64,000 nucleotides of DNA from Anas platyrhynchos (Eukaryota > Chordata > Aves > Anseriformes > Anatidae). The DNA is taken from contig NC_092593.1 of the NCBI RefSeq assembly GCF_047663525.1, forward strand, positions 28,298,501 to 28,362,500, read 5' to 3'. Shown one piece after another: positions 49,624 to 61,405 of the stretch (the first letter of the stretch is position 1; every line of letters begins with the position of its first letter). A model generated the notes under the pieces. That model saw only the letters and a list, made by a program, of their open reading frames with translations, ran no database searches and was not told where the DNA came from. The translations under genes were made by a program, and so were the position numbers.

Positions 49624-50349
49624 CCCCAGGCAGGCGCCCTTTGCAGCTCAAAGATTCAGTGGGGCTTTTTGTGAGGCTTCAGGAGGGCACGCCCAGGGAT
49701 TTGGCACCATCTGTCAGGTATATGCATCAGAAAGGAACTGCAGCTGCTACCAACTTTGTCGTTCTACACTTGCAGCCTGATACAGTCATCTCCCCCCACG
49801 TAAAGGTTCTTGCTGTCCCTAAGACTAAAGGGCATCAGAGAGACACAGCTAGACCCATCTCACAGGTGCCCAGCAAGGGACAGGAGGCCAGAGACACAAA
49901 CCGCAGCAAGAGAAAGTTCTGACACACACAACAAAATATTTCTGTCTCAGAGGGTGCTGCAGCCCAGGGTCAGGGTCCCCAGAGAAAGGGGGGGCTCCAT
50001 CCTTCCCACGTGGTTGGCTCTGGCTTTGGGGAACCTCAGCCCCACTGTGGAGACCCTGACCCAGCTGCTGCTCACAGCCTATAGCCTTTACTGTGTATGA
50101 AAGCTGCAGCACCAGAGATGCTGCCAAGCTGGAACTGCTGCTGACTGCCTGTTTCTTTTTTCTTTTTTTTTCCTTCTCACAATGGTGGCTTTCTCTGCAG
50201 CAGCTCCCACAGCCAGCTGCTGCGCCCCAGCCGCCAGTCAAAGCCGTGCTGTGTGCATCTCTGCGCAGTGCGGCTCTGCAGCCCAGGACACCCCCACGTC
50301 GAGCTACCATTGGTGCCACCAGCGCTGCGGCACGGCTCAGGGCTCTCCG

Positions 50350-50435
50350 CCCCCAAGCATAAGAAGCCAGCAGGTGCCAGGGCCCAGCCGTGTTCCTGAC
50401 CATCGCCTGGCTGCAGCTCCACCGTGAGCAGGGAG
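50350..50435 (+). promoter_or_regulatory. S100B: Candidate S100B promoter and non-coding exon 1
   Basis: S100B genes have a non-coding first exon. A plausible one ends at 50435 with donor GGGAG|gtgaga, preceded about 70 bases upstream by a weak TATA-like CATAAGAAG (50358-50366) in GC-rich DNA. This rests on position and splice-site quality only; no transcript data were available. Confidence 0.4.
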
Positions 50436-51818
50436 GTGAGAGGGGCTGGGGAGCAGGGCAGGTGCTTCGCTGCTGCAGCCGGCAAGCTGGTGCGGTGGGA
50501 GGGAGCGGCTCGGGGATGGCTGTGCTGGAGCAGAGCTCTGCCCTCACGCAGGAGACCATCAAGGAGCTGAAATAATCCTGGGTCCGGTGGATGGGAAACG
50601 GGCAGCACTGCTGGCTACTGGCTCAGCCTGGCGCAGGCAGGACGCAAGCACACGAGTGACTATTAGGGTGCATAAATTAAATACTTCAGAAATGCTTTCT
50701 GTTTGGAAACAGCCTTGCAGTTCAGACATAACCGCTGCAGAGGGGAGGGCACCTGCAGGATGACTTTCAGTGCCTTCCGCATCAGGCCCAGCACTGATGA
50801 AACAGGAGCCAGGCACCAGGGCAGGTGCTTATCACTAAATGAGCGTCAGACAATCTTCTTGTTGTTGGATGGTTGGTTGTTTTCTTCCCCTGAGTGTCAG
50901 TGCATTCAGCAGCTTTGGGTGCATTTGCATTTCTCCCTTTCAGAGTATCTTGGGTTTGGCTGTTTGTGGAATCCGTAGAAAATGCTGCAATTATTAATAC
51001 TCCTGAGAAGGTCTCCAGAGGAAGCGCAGGAGGAAAGAAGTTAGAGATGTCTTTATTTTTTTCCCACTGGCATCCACCAAAACTGACTCCTGCCTACATG
51101 CCCCCGCCTGTTCAGTCGGAGATGTAACTGCAGGCAAGAAAAGGCAGAGGCAAGGGCATATGGCATGGAAGTAGAAAGCAGTGTTTTGGAAATTCACCCC
51201 GTTGCCTGCTCCCATTCCAAGCAAGCAGGGCAAAGCAATGGGCTAAGCTACAAGAGCCAAAGAATAGGTGAGGCGACAACATGCATGATTAAATAAATGC
51301 ATTTTTTATGCTCCTGCATTTCTTGTATCCATAGAATTTCCCAAAGGGCATCTGCAACACAGGTTTAACAGCCAACCCCATCCCATCTGACAGCTGGCTC
51401 TGCATGTACAGGAAATGCAGGAACATCTACTGGAAGCCTGCAGGGCTTTGCCATCTCTCTCCCCCTCATTTTCTTGTCTATGCCCTGCTCACAGCAGAGA
51501 CCCAAGGTGCCAAACTCACATTGGTCCCAGGGGTTGTGCCCGCTCTGGGGATGGACCATGACAGGCACTGCTTGTGTTGTAGCTCTCCTTGACTCCAGGG
51601 CCCTCTGAGACACAGCCGAGGTCTCTTGGGATCTTGCTCCCTGAAGTGAGAGCAAATGGGGGGGGCTGTTCTGCAATGTTCCTGGAGTGCAGGGGGTGGC
51701 ACTGCAGATGCTGGGGGGCAGCCCAGGGCAGCACGCTATGCAGCAGAAGGCATCACTGCAGCTCGACTCGGCTAACGCACCCATTGCCTGCCTCTGTCCT
51801 CAGGACTGCACCGCGACC

Positions 51819-52587
51819 ATGTCCGAGCTGGAGAAGGCCATGATCGCCGTCATCGATGCCTTCCACCAGTACTCAGGGAAAGAGGGAGACAAGCACAAGC
51901 TGAAGAAATCAGAGCTGAAGGAGCTCATTAACAATGAGTTGCCCCATTTCCTTGGTGTGAGTATTGCCCTCCACAACGCATGCTTGACTGAGCCGTGCCA
52001 AGCAGCTGCTGGCTCTGCTAACCTGTCTCCTCTGGGCAGCAAGTACAGGGGAAAGGGTTTATTCTCGCAGCAGTGTGTGAAACACTTCCCTACAGCTCCA
52101 CAGGAGCAAGAGGTGCCTGGACAAGGGCAACAGCCTGCGTTGGGGCTGGGGATTTGATTGCAACTAGATACATTTTCTTCCCTGGGAAGGTGACAGCCTT
52201 GCCCCATGGGACTCAAGATGCTCCTTCCCACCAGCACTCTTGGGGCTGCAATTTCCAGTTCAGTAGGGCTGCTGTTGCGCAAGTGTAGCTGCAGGCACAG
52301 AAAGCACATAAAGCAGCAACAAACTGTTAGGGATGTGTCTACACAGAATTCAGCCATAGGAGTGGCCGAGAAACAGGGACATCTTACTGTCCAGGCCTCT
52401 CGCTTTGATCCTTCCCAGCTTCGGCTGTCTGTTTCTATCCCTTCAGGAGATCAAAGACCAGGAGACTGTGGACAAAGTCATGGAGGCGCTGGACAGCAAT
52501 GGGGATGCAGAGTGTGACTTCCAGGAGTTTGTAGCCTTCATCGCCATGGTCACCGCTGCTTGCCATGAGTTCTTTGAGCATGAGTGA
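51819..52587 (+). CDS. S100B: S100B, EF-hand calcium-binding protein
   Basis: Complete: two coding exons, 51819-51956 (exon begins 51804 after ctgtcctcag) and 52447-52587 (TGA). They give 92 aa, the length in mammals. The split after residue 46 is the same as in the human gene. The start is [20 protein letters not shown]. The first, S100-type pseudo-EF loop is around residues 19-31 ([14 protein letters not shown]) and the canonical EF loop is [12 protein letters not shown] (residues 61-72). The C-terminus is ACHEFFEHE. Cys68 and Cys84 of the mammalian protein are conserved in position. It forms homodimers that bind target peptides when calcium is bound, acts in glia and is also secreted. It lies convergent to DIP2A, as in human. 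Confidence 0.97.
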
Positions 52588-53862
52588 GCCAGTGGGGAGC
52601 AACTGAGCACCTCCCACTCAAGCTGGAGAGATGCAGAGCAGTACCACGTCTCCTGGGAAAGAAAGACTGGGTATGCTTAGGGGCTCCTTGGAGTTAAGCT
52701 TGTGCTAGTCTTAAGCAGCTTATTAAGTCCTGCAGCTTTGTGAGTAGAAGCACCCAGGTGGCTCAGGAAAGCCTCTTGACCAGTGCCCGCCGGGTTGGAT
52801 GCAGTGTGCGCAAATGCCTCATCTCAAACTCAGTCCCTGGTGCCATACACAAGGGACAAGCATGGGGCTGGAGGCAGGTGGCCACTGCAATCTGGGGTTG
52901 TTTGCAAAAGGAGAAGGAAAACTCAAGACCTGAGGTGGGGGGGGTAACGCAGAGGGGCTGGTTACAGAAGCTTGTCTCTGAGCCCACTGGCCTCCATGGA
53001 AAGGCTCCTGGTGATGCTGTGGGCTCTGACCACCTTGCACGTGGTACTAACCCAGTCCCATCACGGGGGCTCAGCAGAGACCATGCAGCTCTTGGCAACT
53101 TGAGACACTCCTAGTTTGAAAGGCAAAGCATAACCATGTAACAGACCAAGCTTTTCTCTTGCCCATGAACCCTCCTGCTTTTAGCAGCCTGCAGAACTGG
53201 AAGTGAAAGCACACGAGGCTCCTGGGCTGGGGGCAGTTTCTGTGCCTGGGATGCACCTTGGTAAGGTCTCCAGGCTCAGCCCAAAGAAAAGGGGAATCCA
53301 TACAACATTACCACCTGCAGCCTCCAGAGTGTGTGGAAACAACGAGAATAAAATGTTTTGGTATCTAGGCCACAAGTGGGCTCTAGTGAAAAACGTGTCC
53401 TTTTGTCCCAGGCTCCGTGCACCTCTATGGCTACCACGCACTGTCAGAGGGGAATCTGAAGGACACAGCCGGGAGTGCCACCATGGCACATGCTGGCAGT
53501 AGGCTGATAACTGGGCATCAATTCAACTCCCCCCTGGCACCACTGCTGCCAGTCAAAAAGCTCAGGGCTGTTGCCCGCACTGCACTCCACCAGGCTGCCC
53601 AAACTGCGAGGCCAAAGGAACACAGTGCACCTCAACAGGATTGCTGCCATTCGGGATGTGTCTGCTTCTGGCAGGGTCATGCTCGGGCTTGCACTGATGA
53701 TCCTCTGCAGAGCCCAAACTGAGCCTAGGACAATTTCCCTAAAGCCTGTGCTCCTGTCTTTTTTCAGTCTGCACCTGCCATCCAGACCAGACACACCTGT
53801 AAGTTAGGCATTCACACACAGGAACAACACAGCTACATCTCTACTCATAAATTCACAATAAA
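52588..53862 (+). other. S100B: S100B 3' UTR with two candidate polyadenylation signals
   Basis: AATAAA occurs at 53347-53352 and again at 53857-53862, about 0.76 and 1.27 kb after the stop. The first gives a 3' UTR close in length to that of mammalian S100B. No other gene is seen in this stretch or in 53863-55430. Confidence 0.55.
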
Positions 53863-55446
53863 GATGACTGTGGATGTCACCATGTTCTTTTACTTCACAA
53901 AGACTCCATGAGCAGAATGCCCTGCCTTCCAACAGAGACCAGCTTCTCTGTCTCCTCACGAGGAGGAAAGAGGACACTCAGTCAGAGACACGCATACAAG
54001 AAAGGTATCTCTTGCTCCATCAGGAACTTAAAAAGGCACTTCTGCCATGCTAGGGTAGCACTCATTGTTTAGCATCCCAGTTACTTCTACCACATTTTTA
54101 ACATTCTCACCAGTTCCCGGTACTGCTCTCTGTCAGCCATTTCAAGCACTTGTACAGACCTAAGGCCACATGTGAGGACAATGCCCGAGGACACTGTCTG
54201 TCCCAGAGCATCCCAAGGTTAGGGGAGCTGTAATGCTCACAACCCTGCCTCAGACCTGAGCCTGAGGTTAGCAGTGGTTTAACGCGCTGCACAAGGCTCT
54301 GCAGGTGAGGCTGTCTGGCACCCACCTGCCTTTTGCCCCACTGCACTGCCAGTGCTCACACATGAGGAATCCCTCCCCAAGACAGCCTGCAGAGCACTGC
54401 AGCAGCAGAGAACTGCAGTGCAACGTCTGGCAAGACCCAGGGCAGGCTGTCCTGTCCCCTGGCCAGCAACCAGAGCAGCATCAGGGGGTGAAACAAGAGG
54501 TTTACGCACACATTGCTGGCAGTAAGGCTGATCCTGTCTTAGCAACACCATGGCTGGAAATAAACAGGAGCTTTGCCTTACACAGAAGGTAGAACAGAGC
54601 CAGTGCCTCTCATCAGGGAGGAAGAGCACACGGCTTCCTTCAAGATGAGTGCCCCTAGCTGCTGCAAGTGCAGCACACAGCTTTGCACTGCACCCACAGA
54701 GGAAAGCAGAACTTTGCTGAAGTGAAAAAGAAACAGACTGCAAAGACAGAGGCATCTGCACCACCTGGTATGCACTACAGCACTGCTCCTGCTGTGTCCC
54801 GCTGCATGCTGACATAGGTGGTGCCTCAGCTGAGAGAATGGGCAGAGACACGCACTTGTTGGCTGAGGCCAGCAAAACAGTTTGGGAAACATGCAGTGCC
54901 CCTGCCACCAGCTCACCGCTGCCAAGCCCTCCTGCACACAGTGCTACTGCCAACACCTGAGGCCCCCACAGACTACACAAGCCCCAGAGAAAGGAAGTCA
55001 CTTCAGCTTTGGGGCTGAAACTGCTTGTTTTCAGAGCTCGGGAAGGCAGACATCACAGCAGGGTTGAGGCAGGTTCAGAAAGCTTACCTAACTCACTAAA
55101 TTCCCATCAGTAATAGACTGGAGATATTTAAAAGTGCCAGTACTGGCAGCAACAGATCTGCTGAAAACCAGCACTGTTTTTCAGACTCTGACAGTGGCAG
55201 ATCACTCTTCAGGTAGTGAATATGACAGGCTAATGAAATTCTTATTTTTTTGTTATGCCTCCATCCCAGCCAAAAGAAACAGCCAGCTAGATATCCAAGG
55301 TGTGTGTCCTCTTACAGCACCTCACCAGCAGTGTTTGAAGCTAGCGCTGATGAGATTGATCTGACATTGCACCAAACCCAGCAGAGCTCAGAACCCCCCC
55401 AGTTCTATTATTTGTGCAGACATAATGTGACAGTCTCTGGAAAGGG

Positions 55447-55550
55447 TAGTTTGGTAACCGACCTCTGTCTACGATGCTCTGCAAAGCTGGCAACACAGAC
55501 CTCCATAGTCTCATAGTTTGGTAACATAAACCTCTATCACAGATGCTTTG
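55447..55550. repeat. Degenerate tandem repeat, two units
   Basis: The motif 'tagtttggtaac' followed by 'acctct' and 'tctac/atcac...gatgct' occurs at about 55447-55482 and again at about 55514-55550, a unit of roughly 67 bases. It directly precedes the gag-like fragment, so it could belong to the same element's leader or LTR. Confidence 0.5.
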
Positions 55551-55589
55551 GGGAGAAGGGAGGCCAGCACAGACACAGGACAGGTAAAG

Positions 55590-56300
55590 TCCACAGCAGC
55601 ACATCAGGAAGAGATGGGGATTAAGGGTTCCAAGAGTCAGCAGCATGGGGGCAGAGGCCCCGGGATTGTGCCTAAAGACCCTGGGATTGTGCCTAAAGAC
55701 AGTCCTTTGGAGAGAATGATAAGGAATTGGAAAAACAACCCAAAACCTAGGGGAAAAGACAAAAAAAAAAAAAAAAAAAAAGAGAGATTGTGTAATTGTC
55801 TGGCCTAAAAAGACAATAAAAGGAGTTTCAGTGTTTTGGCCAAAATATAGGTCTTATAAAATTTGAGGCTTTAAACTTATATGTAAACAATAAGAATCCT
55901 TTTTCAGAGGAGGAATCAAGTTATGCTCCATATAATCCCAATATTGCACCGGAGGCAGCAGCAGCTGCTCCAGGAGGGGAGACAGGGACTGCAATTGATG
56001 CTGTCCCTGAAGAAGGAGCGCACTCTAGGCTCTGACAAGAATTAGAACAATTAGAAGAGTCACAGCACAGAGTCTGCATGCTAAGAGTGCAAAAAATAAC
56101 GTACCCAACAGATTTAAACAGAAAAACACAATATGGTTTTCCCACAAATCAAATGTGGACTTTTTTTTTTGTATTTCAATACAAAATTTTGTATATTGAA
56201 ATACAGTCCTCAGAGAGGGGCCTGACCTTCTTGGATGGAGTAAAACAACCATATAAACAAAGCACTGGGCCACATGTCCCACACTGCAAGCTGAGAGGTG
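55590..56300 (+). mobile_element. Decayed endogenous retrovirus gag-like fragment
   Basis: An ATG at 55614 opens MGIKGSK, which has the form of a Gag myristoylation start. It is followed by SPLERMIRNWKNN and a lysine-rich stretch, then a stop. Further pieces in shifted frames, separated by several stops, read VLWPKY and, from about 55920, SYAPYNPNIAPE and an alanine/proline-rich part. The order resembles a matrix (MA) region of gammaretrovirus-like avian elements. Internal features are a 22-base tandem duplication at 55657-55701 and an A run at 55760-55781. No pol, env or paired LTR was recognised. The copy is clearly non-functional; the retroviral call is moderate. Confidence 0.45.
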
Positions 56301-56499
56301 CTCTTCTGTCCTGGTGGTCTAAATGACATGGAAGCACATCCCTGCTCCCTCCCTACTTTAAGCTGAAAAGTACATTTCAGAAGAAAGTGGTAGCATTTCT
56401 GTGAGTGATCTGTGGCTTTAATTTATTCCCCCTACCAGATATTAAATCTAAAGGATTTGCCTAGCTTTACTTACTGTACTGCAACCGTCAGGGCAATAG

Positions 56500-58692
56500 A
56501 GTACACTTCCAGTTTCTTCATTCTGAAATATTCTCGGCTTTTATTGTACCAAGTCTGAGGTCATCCTGCATCCTGAATAGTGTGGATTTCCAATTGCTGG
56601 GGCAAGGCAGCTGACAGAGCAGGAAACTAGAAGAGGAAAATGCAAAGTGTTTTTGTTTGTTTGTTTGTTTTAAAAGCAAAGGAAATAAACCAACTTCAAT
56701 AACCAAACAACAAAAAACCTACCCCAAAACAATTAAGGCTATTTTTGTATTTTCTCACCACTGTAACATTACAAGTATAATCACAGTCACTGTAGCACTA
56801 ATGTACACACTTGGCAAGCAAAAATGCCAGAAATAAAAACAAACTGCCATTTTGCAGTTACCTTGACAAGCTAAGTTTTAAGGAATAATAGTACTAGGAA
56901 ACATTTGTCACCTCTATAAGCAAGCTCTTATTTTAGGTGAGAACAGGATTTTAAAAGTGACCGGAGGAAAAGACAGCAGTGTATATTATTTTAATAACAA
57001 CATGTACTGAAATACAAAATGATAGAACTCTGCTTTTACAGCACTGGCATAACAGAATTGTAAATAAAACACAGTGTGTTTAGTTCTTTCTGAACAACAA
57101 CACTGGTCACAAAACAAAATCTAAAGACTGTAGCAAAAAATTGCAATAGAATTTGTCACAACAACAAACTCTGGCTTAGAAACATCTTATTTAACATATC
57201 TGGCCATGTAAATATTTAAAGTATGTTAACCAGCTAAATATAAACATTAATTCAACAATAAGAGTTACGTCTTAGTATAACCAGCATCAAATAAATCCCA
57301 AAGTGCGAGAAGTTAAAAAAAAAAAAAAAAAGTTGCAGTTTCATTAACTGTAAACTAGTTAGATGTAATTCAGCTCTATTATCCACTAACATGATTTCTG
57401 ACTGGATATGCTACAATACTTTAAATGCTTTAAATGTGCAAGCTTTCATAAATTCCCTTTTTCCTTTCATTAAATTGCTAAAACACAGTTATGAATAAGC
57501 TGCAGAAACCAAAACCAGATGCTTTAAGATCCCTGAAGTGCAAAATACATGTATTGACATGATAGCAGGGAAAAAATAGATCACTTTAAAAAATCATTAA
57601 CTCTGTACAGAAAATTAGGAACACGCATTTAAAATTAACTCAGTGCTTCCTTTTTTCTGCTATAATACATTCCTGGGTAACAGTAAGCAACAAATAAAGG
57701 CTTACAATAGCCTCACAGTACTGTTTCTAGAATGACATAAAGCTTATAAAAAGTCAGTACAACATGCTAGCTCAGATATTCAGTAGTCACTGGAATCCCA
57801 CCTAACACAATGGAGTGTGTTTTAAAATTCTGCTTTGACAGCAACCCTTTCACCACAACTTACATCCTTCCCACAGTGTGGCAACCAGCTCGCTGAACCA
57901 ACTACAATTTATGAATTCAGGAGAAAACAGGGCTTACCATGTTTGTTACAGTGTTTTCCATGCCCAGTAATTTAGTCTAAAATAAAAAAAAATATGGATT
58001 TTTTTAAACCTGTCCTCTTTAGTTTTGATGAGTTAAGCTGCTTTGGTAATGTCACAATAAAACACACAGTGCAGCACTATCTGGATACTATGTACAAGCC
58101 TTGTAATTAACAGAAAATGAAAAAGGCTCAAAGTTGCTATTTTTTGGCTATGTACAACACTTGTAAAAACAAATCACACTTTACAGAAAAAAATTCTTGT
58201 GTGTTTCCTAAACCCTCTGTTGGTACCCATCTGTTTTCTGTGGGTGTGCCACCTCCCTTTCCTTTTCAAATAAAAGGTATCTTCATTTATGAAACTACAA
58301 CTTAATGTATTTCTCACATACACAGACATATCCATTTATCACTCTGTAAAAGGGGGTGTTTCAGTTGCTCAGAAACCTTTGGAAGTCATTATTAGATAGT
58401 GCTGCTTGTGTAAAAACATTCATGAGGGCACGTGAACAGGGTGAGCCCTTCCATAACACAGAGTTCTGCGTATGACACTGGCTACAGGCAGCCTCTGCAA
58501 GTTTCTACCTGTCTGCTATGCCCCAAAAAAGTGTTTGCGCTGAAGCTCCAAGTCAGAGGAACAAGTCCATTTGGAAATGCTCTCTGGGAGCACTGCTGCA
58601 GCACGTCATCTTCACTCAATAAAAATTAAACCAGACAGTACCTCCCCCCAGTCACACTGGGGAGGACAAGGAACAGCTCATTTTAGTACCTC
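56500..58692 (-). other. AT-rich non-coding DNA, probable 3' UTR of the zinc-finger locus
   Basis: AT-rich DNA with A runs (57317-57331), many TTTAAT/TTTATT words (minus-strand ATTAAA/AATAAA, for example near 56540), and no coding potential that I can support. Its position after the zinc-finger stop on the minus strand suggests 3' UTR. Nothing else is seen. Confidence 0.4.
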
Positions 58693-59500
58693 TTACAGCC
58701 TTTCCTCCTGCTGCCGCCTTCCGTCAGCCTGGTGAGGTTGCTCACGGTCGTCATCTTGGTGCTGCAGTTCTTGAGTCTTTTCTCCAGCCAGTGCTTTTGT
58801 CACTGCACCAGGTCTAACACTGGACCTCTCTGCTTCCTGCTGGTGCTTTTTACAGTGCTTTTCAAAAGTGGAGATTTTGGCATAGGTCCGGTTGCACACC
58901 AAGCAGTGGTACAGCCGCTCACTGCTGTGTGTTCTCACGTGAAGCTGGGGGTAGGAGGACCTGGAGAAGGCTCGACTGCAGACTGAGCAGCGGTGAGGCT
59001 CACGCTCCTCGTGGGTCCTCAGGTGCTGCTTGAGGGACGAGCCCTGCTTGAAGGCCTTCCCGCAGGCAGCGCACTTGAAGCTCCTCTCACCAGACTCGAG
59101 GAGCTGGTGCGAGATGAGGTGCATGGAGGAGCGGAAGCTCTTCCCGCACCTGCTACAGGCGTAGGGCCTCGCCCCCGTGTGCAGGCGGCCATGGAGCACC
59201 AGCCCCGCCTTCTGTGTGAAGGCCTTGTGGCACTGCGGGCACCCGAAGGGCCTCTCTCCCGTGTGCAGGCGGCGGTGTGCCTGCAGGTGCGAGGCCTGCA
59301 GGAAGCGCCTCTCGCCCGTGTGGCAGCGCAGGTGGAGGACGAGGTGCGAGGAGGAGATGAAGACCCAGCGGCAGACGGGGCAGCGGAACGGCTTCACCCC
59401 ACTGCTCCCCGCTGTGCCCGCGGCGCTGCCTGGCGAGGCCGCTGGGCTGCGCCAACGCCTTCCCGCACCTCCGCCACCACAGCCCCGCGGCGCCCGGCGG
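58693..59500 (-). pseudogene. C2H2 zinc-finger locus, probably disrupted
   Basis: An uninterrupted minus-strand frame ends at 58693 and holds seven C2H2 units; five look intact (CPVC, CPQC, CAAC, CSVC and CLVC types). The second unit lacks its CxxC half (HTGERRFLQASHLQAH). The fourth (CSRCGKSF) has lost its second zinc histidine (HQLLE where H is expected). An eighth degraded unit (RCGKALAQPSGLARQRRGHSGE) lies upstream near 59400-59470 in another frame. About ten extra bases near 59391-59410 cause the shift. The main frame has no ATG before the fingers and is closed upstream by TAG. The tail after the last finger is hydrophilic (Gln/Glu/Asp/Arg-rich). Such proteins bind DNA in the nucleus. 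An unseen upstream exon or a GC-rich assembly error could rescue it, so pseudogene is likely but not proven. Confidence 0.6.
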
Positions 59501-59620
59501 CCATTTTGGGGAGGAGCCGCGGCGGCCGCGGCGGGAGGAGCCGCGAAATGGCGGCCGGGCACGGGGCGGGGCTAAAGCGGCACAGGCCGAGCGCCGGCAG
59601 GCAGCGAGTCAGGCGTTCAG
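58990..59620 (-). promoter_or_regulatory. CpG island over the zinc-finger locus
   Basis: CpG-rich block covering the finger region and its upstream flank. It has two GCCATTT-type YY1 motifs (about 59500-59510 and 59545-59555) and a GGGGCGGGGC box at 59563-59572. A live-looking promoter in front of a broken finger frame is notable. Confidence 0.6.
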
Positions 59621-59639
59621 CAGCTGTTCGCAAATGTTT

Positions 59640-61405
59640 AATGCTTTTTTTTTGTTTGAAGTCTTACTTTACAAGGCAACTTGTCTCACTGTCAACCAAT
59701 ATCTCCATACAAAAATCTTACAATGTTTTATTTGCTAAAAAACTACAACATTCAAATTGGGGCTAGGTAGTTTTTTTCTTTTTTTTTTTTTTTGCCAGCT
59801 GTTGCGTTATGAGGAGTGTCCCACAGTCCACTGCTAAAGGCTGCTGTACTTAGACAATAAGTTACACACGTGCTGTACATAATTACAGTCATAGGAGGGT
59901 ATGCAGCTGTATAATACACCACAATCAAACACCATGAGGGCAAAGAACTAATATATACGAAAGCACTTTATAGAAGATTTTATAGCTCATTCGACCAAGA
60001 GTCATTTGATATCCTCTTACCAGGATATTGATATCCATCTTTCTTAGGCACTGATCCAGGCAAAATTGCCTTGCAGAAAAACCTGGCTCTTTTGCCAAAC
60101 CCAAGCATTACTAAAAAAAAAATAAAAAAAATTAATGTAGCTCAAACTCCTTATTAACTCTATAAAAATAATTATTTGCTAGTCTCTTACTTACCTTCAA
60201 ACACATGAAGTATTTGAATAACTTCACGTTCTCTTTCTGAATTAGGTTCACTGCAGTATTAGATCAGGCAGAAATTTCAAAACTGTATTTAGTCAGTGTG
60301 ACTCAACCACCAGGCTATTTCAGCTTGAACAAAAGGTCTGTCTAAACTGAACTAAAAAATGAAGGCTTGTACCATAGCAGATCCACCTAACACTGAATAT
60401 CTTTTCCACGGTGGAAGAAATTACTACATAAGTTTTATCACAGGATATTCATGGAAAACATACTGTAAGATCATGCTTTGTAAACATTTCTACAAACAAT
60501 TCAGAGACTATTGGCTTTGGAATGAGTTCTTAAGTACTTGGTGTTATGCAGGGCAGTAATAAACAACTAATGCTATGAAAGCAAGCAACTTTTAACATAA
60601 AGTTACAACAGCAAGAGCAGTGAAGGCTCCTGCATCAAGTAGTTAAAACTGAATATTAATTTAATATTTTATTATAAAGTTCATAGCATTACAGAGTTTA
60701 GCATGGCACAATATGTAACCTTGTTACAGATGCAGTATTTGCTTTTGCTTGGTACAAAAAAGCTGAACAGCAGCATAACTCTTGTTAGATTGAATCTAGA
60801 ATTTGAATGAACTTGTTTCTTCTGAATAGGAATGAATCAGTGATTTAAAATAAAAAGGCTGCATTTTTAAACCTGAAATATGTGCAGAATTCCTATCAGT
60901 ACAGTAGGAGAATATGCTAGAGATGTGTGCAATCTTGGAAGTTATGTCCCAACCCAGATACTACCAATACATTGCAAACAATCTAATTGAGGGTTAAGTC
61001 CAAATGTTTCTTCACAACTTTCAGAATTATTTCCAAGAGTCTTCCTCACAGCTGGTGTACTCTCCCCACCCCGCCTTATGTCCCTTTATGCAGTGCATCA
61101 AGTACTGACATTCATAATTATTGTAAAAAAAAAACAACAAAAAAACAACAAAACAAAGCACATTGGTCCATGATAGTTCTCATAAGTTTCCTTCAGGAAT
61201 TCCAGTCAATTCTCCATTCTAAGACAGCAATAACTGTTATAATGGATTTATGAAATTAAATGCAATCTGAAAGGTGAAGGTCTGTGAAGATTAGTATCTC
61301 CATTTTCCTAAGTTTTTCAACAGTTTTAAAAACATAACAAATGAATTCAGATGCTATTCAGAAAGTCCCTAGATTTTGGTGCTTTAGCCTTGTGATTTTC
61401 TGGTT
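59640..61405 (-). other. DIP2A: DIP2A 3' UTR
   Basis: AT-rich DNA after the DIP2A stop. Minus-strand AATAAA candidates lie at 60668-60673 and 59727-59732. If the distal one is used, the UTR is about 1.7 kb and ends within about 100 bases of the zinc-finger CpG island. No other gene is seen here. Confidence 0.55.

Noticed and set aside
54279-55001. 240-codon minus-strand open frame between S100B and the gag-like relic
   Set aside because: Rich in Cys, Leu and Ser with no recognisable domain, no promoter features and no neighbouring exon. A single long frame in moderately GC-rich DNA can arise by chance. A conservation test would be needed to revive it.
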